NCBI GenBank assembly: GCA_022653675.1
Contig: JALCST010000007.1
Location: 62,001-126,000, forward strand
From: Bacteroidales bacterium
GTDB taxonomy: Bacteria; Bacteroidota; Bacteroidia; Bacteroidales; UBA932
Direction: 5' to 3'
Length of the DNA: 64,000 bases
In this document: positions 60,701 to 64,000 of the stretch, in pieces
Layout of the letters: every line of letters begins with the position of its first letter
Position numbering within the stretch: the first letter of the stretch is position 1
Program-made: the position numbers and the translations under genes
The notes under the pieces: generated by a model
The model's input: the letters and a program-made list of their open reading frames with translations, nothing else
What the model was told of the DNA's origin: nothing
The model's database searches: none

Positions 60701-60914
60701 TCTGTCTTACACTCTCCCGACCAATCTCGGAGCTGTTTCGAACACGGTTTCCCATGCCAAGGTTTTTGCAAGCATAGACAACTTATGTACCTGGTTCCCG
60801 GGTGGATGGAAAGGATATAGCGACCCGGACATGTATGGCATAGATGGTTATGCGGCATATCCGTCGATTCCTACCCCGAGAACCGTATCGTTCGGCTTCA
60901 ATCTTAATTTTTAA
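57780..60914 (+). CDS. SusC/RagA TonB-dependent transporter (no STN domain)
   Basis: A 1044-residue outer-membrane transporter. The signal peptide ends FVFAQ and is followed directly by the CarboxypepD_reg-like domain (VSVTGTVVSTTDNQPVVGA). Then come the TonB box/plug (GVVVVAYGTVKKSEFTGSAA; PLYVIDGVATAS; AASLYGSRAANGVVVITTK) and the barrel ending SFGFNLNF. Unlike the first transporter it has no STN domain, so it cannot signal through FecR directly. It pairs with the SusD 20 nt downstream. Confidence 0.96.
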   Translation: MKKKIMLFLMCLLSNAGFVFAQVSVTGTVVSTTDNQPVVGASVVVKGTMNGTTTDVNGKFTLNGVASYDETIVVSCIGMKSVEEPAKSKMTIYLSESPDRLKGVVVVAYGTVKKSEFTGSAAVVDNSKIETPVSSFDKSLVGQAAGLRVLSNSGQPGSATTFRIRGAGSLTASNEPLYVIDGVATASGDYSQIASDWDYSSSNIMSSLNPSDIESITILKDAAAASLYGSRAANGVVVITTKHGRKGKPKTSFNATFGWASLPQAYNTMGSADYYKTYFKSIYSQQLASGLSSGDAVAAANSLVQGLITHNPYNVDNPLDADGNVVSGAKLVVDTDWQNEVFNVAPTQDYDFNVSGGTDNSSYFMSLGYFNQKGISPSSSYQRYSGKTNISSKATEWLEVGVNSTYSYSVQNTEIAGGAGASPMYNALYFLSGVPVYEVDSDGNYILDENGEKQYNFTNPTNKDFNPLAIPQMDMSRSYTYRLLASAFADVRILDNLHFKTVFSPDYVGVFEKIFWNKYHGNGPAYNGRAERFQTHSLSYTSTNTLSYDKAFCDVHHINLMLGQEYWKNVTNTMSATATNMLGDMEELSAGSSSQLPSSDCTTEVLMSYFGRAEYTLADRYNLSASLRRDGSSVFGSDYKWGTFWSLGASWQMEKESFLRDVEWINELKFKISYGTSGNNQGIGRYASLGLWEAGDDYIYGTSGGLGHYQLVNDQLRWESQGMFNAGVEFSIFNDRVNGAVEYFDKSSHDLLYDVPIAASNGLESITMNTAEISNKGVECTIGADVIERGSFKWGVNFNITASGDEIKYIEGGDKIISSTMKIWKEGYSQYEFYMPTWAGVDKTNGAPLWYVVDSDGNRTTTSDYSSATYELQGRATPYAYGGLTNTFWYKNFDLSILLTYSLGGKIYDGLYASLMHGGNSSGTNLHEDELDAWSETNTDSDIPIFYYGNTDKQNSTSSRFLYSSTNLRVKNITLSYTLPTNLGAVSNTVSHAKVFASIDNLCTWFPGGWKGYSDPDMYGIDGYAAYPSIPTPRTVSFGFNLNF

Positions 60915-60934
60915 TTTTTTAACATCGAAATACA

Positions 60935-62443
60935 ATGAAATACAGATATTTGTTTTTAGGACTTATCGTTTCGACATTACTTTGTTCATGTTCCGAAAGC
61001 GATCTGACCCAGCAGCCTACCACTTTACTGTCGGACGAAACGGTCATCAAGACTGCCGAAACGGTCAAGGCTGTGCTTATGGGTGGATATGCCTACACAG
61101 GGGATTACCGCTACCAGACCATATTGGATATTTCGCTCGACGTTATGGGGGACGATTTCCATATATCCAGCGGAGCATACGGTTTCCCTACTTACAATTG
61201 GATAATGTATTCGTATGATTATGCCCAGGTCCCCAGTTCGAATCCCTGGTGGACTGGATACTGTTCATATATTTGGCGTTACGGATACAAAGCCATCGAC
61301 CAGTGCAACGAAATAATAGCCAATGCAGAGTCCCTTCCAGAAGGATGCGACGACTATCTCGCACAGGCCCATGCCTTGAGGGCATACAATATGCTGAAGA
61401 TGTGCGACGCTTTCGCCGGTGCATATAATGCCGATCCCGACGGTCCGGGCATCGTGCTTCGCCTCGAACCGGGTTCTGCCGATGCGTCGAAAGACCCTGG
61501 CCGTTCCACGATCAAAGATGCTTACGAACAGATAATTTCCGATCTTAAGTATGCCTATGAAAATTGCACCAACGAAGATACCCAGTACATTACCAAAAAA
61601 TCCGCGGCCCTTCTGCTTTCCAGGGTTTATCTTGCCATGGACGATTACGAAGATTGCAGCACTTATGCCAAGGCGGCGGCTTCCGATGTCTTCGACGGTT
61701 CCAATCTCATGAGCCAAAGCGAGTGGCAAAGCGGTTTTACCGACCATAACGACGAGTGGTTGTGGTATTTCAATTTTACTCCCGAAACATGCAATTATTA
61801 TGCGTCGATCCCTTCTTTTTGGTGGCTGGCCAGCTGCATAAACAGCAGTAGTAAATTCGGAAGTGCGGACTACGGAAGGCTGTCCACCCTTTCCGAGGTC
61901 GAATCCAACTCGGATGACAACCATATTATGGAAGGCTACAGTACCGTTCGTGCCAATAACTCCTTCGTTGCAATGTTCGACAAGGGAGACTGCCGCGCCA
62001 TGTTTCCGTTTTATTTCTACAAGGAGGACGGATATTTCGTCTCCAAATTCGGCTGGCGGACATGTGTCGGCGATGCCGAATATCCGATGGGGCGTATTGC
62101 CGAGGCTTATCTGAATGAGGCCGAAGCCGAATTGGGAATGAGTAATCCAGGAGTAGCAAAAAGTGTCCTGAACGCCCTGCAGGTAAAAAGAGGTGCTTCA
62201 ACGACCGATGCTACCGTCGACGGCATATGGAAGGAGCGGCGTAAGGAGTTGTATGGCGAAGCATTCGCACTGCCCGACATAAAACGCCTTCGCAAGCCTT
62301 TGGAAAGGACCGGCGTCGACCATTGGTCTAAGGTCACATACCTTCCTGCCGATAGCCCGCGCTTCATGTTCCCTATTCCTCTCACCGAACTGGATTACAA
62401 CCCGAATATGACGGCCGAGGACCAGAACGAATATTGGAGATGA
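60935..62443 (+). CDS. SusD/RagB nutrient-binding lipoprotein
   Basis: A 502-residue lipoprotein (lipobox LCSC). It has SusD-type helices (YKAIDQCNEIIANAESL, AQAHALRAYNMLKMCDAF) and the C-terminal KERRKELYGEAFALPDIKRL. It belongs to the second SusCD pair and is followed 7 nt later by an S9 peptidase gene. Together they suggest import of a peptide-containing ligand. Confidence 0.94.
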   Translation: MKYRYLFLGLIVSTLLCSCSESDLTQQPTTLLSDETVIKTAETVKAVLMGGYAYTGDYRYQTILDISLDVMGDDFHISSGAYGFPTYNWIMYSYDYAQVPSSNPWWTGYCSYIWRYGYKAIDQCNEIIANAESLPEGCDDYLAQAHALRAYNMLKMCDAFAGAYNADPDGPGIVLRLEPGSADASKDPGRSTIKDAYEQIISDLKYAYENCTNEDTQYITKKSAALLLSRVYLAMDDYEDCSTYAKAAASDVFDGSNLMSQSEWQSGFTDHNDEWLWYFNFTPETCNYYASIPSFWWLASCINSSSKFGSADYGRLSTLSEVESNSDDNHIMEGYSTVRANNSFVAMFDKGDCRAMFPFYFYKEDGYFVSKFGWRTCVGDAEYPMGRIAEAYLNEAEAELGMSNPGVAKSVLNALQVKRGASTTDATVDGIWKERRKELYGEAFALPDIKRLRKPLERTGVDHWSKVTYLPADSPRFMFPIPLTELDYNPNMTAEDQNEYWR

Positions 62444-62450
62444 TCACACA

Positions 62451-64000
62451 ATGAAGTGTTTTAATGTTTATATGTTGATAATGGCAGCGGTTCTGGCGAC
62501 AGGACCGCTGTCTTTAGCACAGACCGTCCATCATGGGTGGAAGGATGACGGCAGCTTTGTAATGGAATTCCAAGGCAGGAAGGTCGACATAACTCCTTTT
62601 TATGATGAATTCCCTTATACCCAGTTTACTCTCAGCAAGGATGGGACGAAACTCTTTTTCCGCAAGGATGGCAGGCTCCTTCAGTGGATCGATTTGTCTA
62701 AGGGAACCGATTTGTCTAAGGCGGCCGATGCCATTGATATCGACCTGTCTCGCTGCAATTGCTGGAATACGGAATATAATCCTGAAGACAGCTGCGTATA
62801 CTGGATAGGAGACGAGAACAACGAGGAGATTGTCAATATTTATCGCAGCAATCTTTATAAACCCTGCAGGCAAAAGCTTACGGACGTGCCTTACATTTAC
62901 GAATGGAATTTCAATCCGGATCATACCAAAATAGCTTACGTGGGCAGGATGGGACAGAACGAGCAGCGTCTGGATGAACTGCATATACTCGATCTCAAAA
63001 CCTTGGAGGATACTTTGATCGATACGGATCGCCCGGAGTTCCGTTACACTTGGGGAAACATAAGCTGGCGCCCGGACGGTAGCGGCCTTATGCTCTTGGC
63101 ATTGAAAAACATGGACCGCCATTATGCCAGTGTGCTCTATATAGATTTGAATACCGGTTCCCGAAAAGTGCTGACCGATTCTTCGAGAACCGCCAGTTAC
63201 GACGGTACGGATGTGATGGACAAATGGTTTGATAATGACGAATGCTTTTTCTTTTCGAACCAGGATGGTTATCGAAACCTGTATCGTTTCGATGCCTTTG
63301 GCGGGGATGTCAGGCAGATGACTTTTTTCAAGAAGGATCTTACCGATGCCAGATACGTAACGATCGGCGGCAGGAAATACCTTTTCTGCATCCAGGGTGA
63401 TCCTGTGGGTACTACTATGATGTTGCTCGATTGTGACAGCTGTTCGGTAATTTATTCGCAGGCATCCGGAGAGGCCTGGACTATCGGGGCAGCCGTAGGC
63501 GACGAAGTGAGCATGGTAGCGACAGGGGTCAGTACCGTCGTTAAGGTGGAAAAACTGAAAATCGGGAAGGGAGAGGCCCGGATGTCGACCATATTCGATT
63601 TGCCGGATTCGTTGAAAGACGAATTGGTGACCGGGAAGGTGGAAAAACTTTCAATCCCTACGTTCGATGACGATCCGGCCACCGGAAAACGGAGATTGCT
63701 TCATGCCTATCTTTTCGTCCCGAAGAATCCTCTGCCGGCGGATAAATCGATGGTCATGATAGAGTCATTCTATGGCGGAGACAACCGCTACCAGAAGGAA
63801 TACGAAATATACAATGCGGCGGGAATATATGTCTTGAGCGCGTCCCCACGAGGCAGCAGCGGTTTCGGGCGTGATTTTGCCGCGATGAACGACGGTGACC
63901 TCGGCGGGAACGAGGAGATAGACATGATTTATTGTGCCAAGTACATCTCAGACAGGCTTGGCGTTCCGCCTTCGCGTGTCGGATGCTTCGGCGTCAGCCA
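62451..64000 (+). CDS. S9 family (prolyl oligopeptidase/DPP-like) peptidase, N-terminal part (runs off window)
   Basis: At least 516 residues. Signal peptide MKCFNVYMLIMAAVLATGPL with cleavage near SLAQ. An N-terminal beta-propeller (about 30-390; YTQFTLSKDGTKLFF, NISWRPDGSGLMLLA) precedes the start of the alpha/beta-hydrolase domain: MVMIESFYGGDNRYQ, ASPRGSSGFGRDFAAMNDG and CFGVS, where the nucleophile serine motif GxSxG begins at the window end. It would cleave short peptides in the periplasm or at the surface. It directly follows SusD, so it may degrade the imported ligand. The His and remaining residues lie beyond 64000. Confidence 0.9.
   Translation, partial: MKCFNVYMLIMAAVLATGPLSLAQTVHHGWKDDGSFVMEFQGRKVDITPFYDEFPYTQFTLSKDGTKLFFRKDGRLLQWIDLSKGTDLSKAADAIDIDLSRCNCWNTEYNPEDSCVYWIGDENNEEIVNIYRSNLYKPCRQKLTDVPYIYEWNFNPDHTKIAYVGRMGQNEQRLDELHILDLKTLEDTLIDTDRPEFRYTWGNISWRPDGSGLMLLALKNMDRHYASVLYIDLNTGSRKVLTDSSRTASYDGTDVMDKWFDNDECFFFSNQDGYRNLYRFDAFGGDVRQMTFFKKDLTDARYVTIGGRKYLFCIQGDPVGTTMMLLDCDSCSVIYSQASGEAWTIGAAVGDEVSMVATGVSTVVKVEKLKIGKGEARMSTIFDLPDSLKDELVTGKVEKLSIPTFDDDPATGKRRLLHAYLFVPKNPLPADKSMVMIESFYGGDNRYQKEYEIYNAAGIYVLSASPRGSSGFGRDFAAMNDGDLGGNEEIDMIYCAKYISDRLGVPPSRVGCFGVS

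Overview
The window is chromosomal DNA of a Bacteroidota member, most likely order Bacteroidales. The evidence is two SusC/SusD pairs, FimA/Mfa-type fimbrillins, TANNTTTG -7 promoter boxes, mostly weak ribosome binding sites, a FecR/ECF-sigma pair, an OstA-like protein beside SurA, GH97, LemA and pyruvate:ferredoxin oxidoreductase. I cannot name the genus. No insertion sequence, prophage, integrase or CRISPR array was seen.

Layout. 1-947: start of the division cluster on the minus strand (mraZ, rsmH), controlled by a TANNTTTG box with four 10-bp-spaced repeats that look like MraZ operators. 947-2260: M23 lipoprotein. 2369-14324: a fimbrial locus with an AraC-type regulator, a DUF3575 outer-membrane protein, a DUF5119-like anchor lipoprotein, and two tandem fimbrillin + large tip-protein modules. 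14410-17108 (minus): SGNH esterase and GH97 glycosidase. 17200-18249: SPFH membrane protein plus a small ribbon-helix-helix protein. 18320-21087 (minus): rpsO-pnp. 21194-22021: YgjP-like metallopeptidase. 22032-24440 (minus): a four-gene LemA operon ending in a second copy of the AraC-type regulator. 24484-26670 (minus): NlpC/P60 endopeptidase and dipeptide epimerase for murein-peptide recycling. 26724-34129: radical SAM protein, guaB, two SurA-type chaperones and an OstA-like protein. 34192-39301: histidine degradation (hutH, hutI, a metallo-hydrolase, bifunctional ftcD). 39369-43919 (minus): nifJ and fabD. 44034-44965: tRNA-Arg(CCG), a DUF308/HdeD membrane protein and tRNA-His(GTG). 45026-45256 (minus): a 76-residue peptide gene. 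45350-47134: oxaloacetate-decarboxylase-like carboxyltransferase. 47298-64000: ECF sigma / FecR / SusCD locus with two surface beta-propeller lipoproteins, a second SusCD pair and a truncated S9 peptidase.

The strongest candidate for something not yet described is the control of the fimbrial locus. The two modules share a promoter block: a 13-bp dyad, TGATAAC, a -7 box, and an 11-bp leader element at matching spacings. At the first promoter the 11-bp element also occurs inverted 123 bp further on. Inside each module a double hairpin with a covarying base pair lies between the fimbrillin and the tip gene. The AraC-type gene next door is the natural regulator.

The distal SusCD region carries no recognisable glycosidase. 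It has Fn3/PKD/propeller lipoproteins and ends in a prolyl-oligopeptidase-family gene, so a peptide or glycopeptide substrate is at least as likely as a plain polysaccharide.
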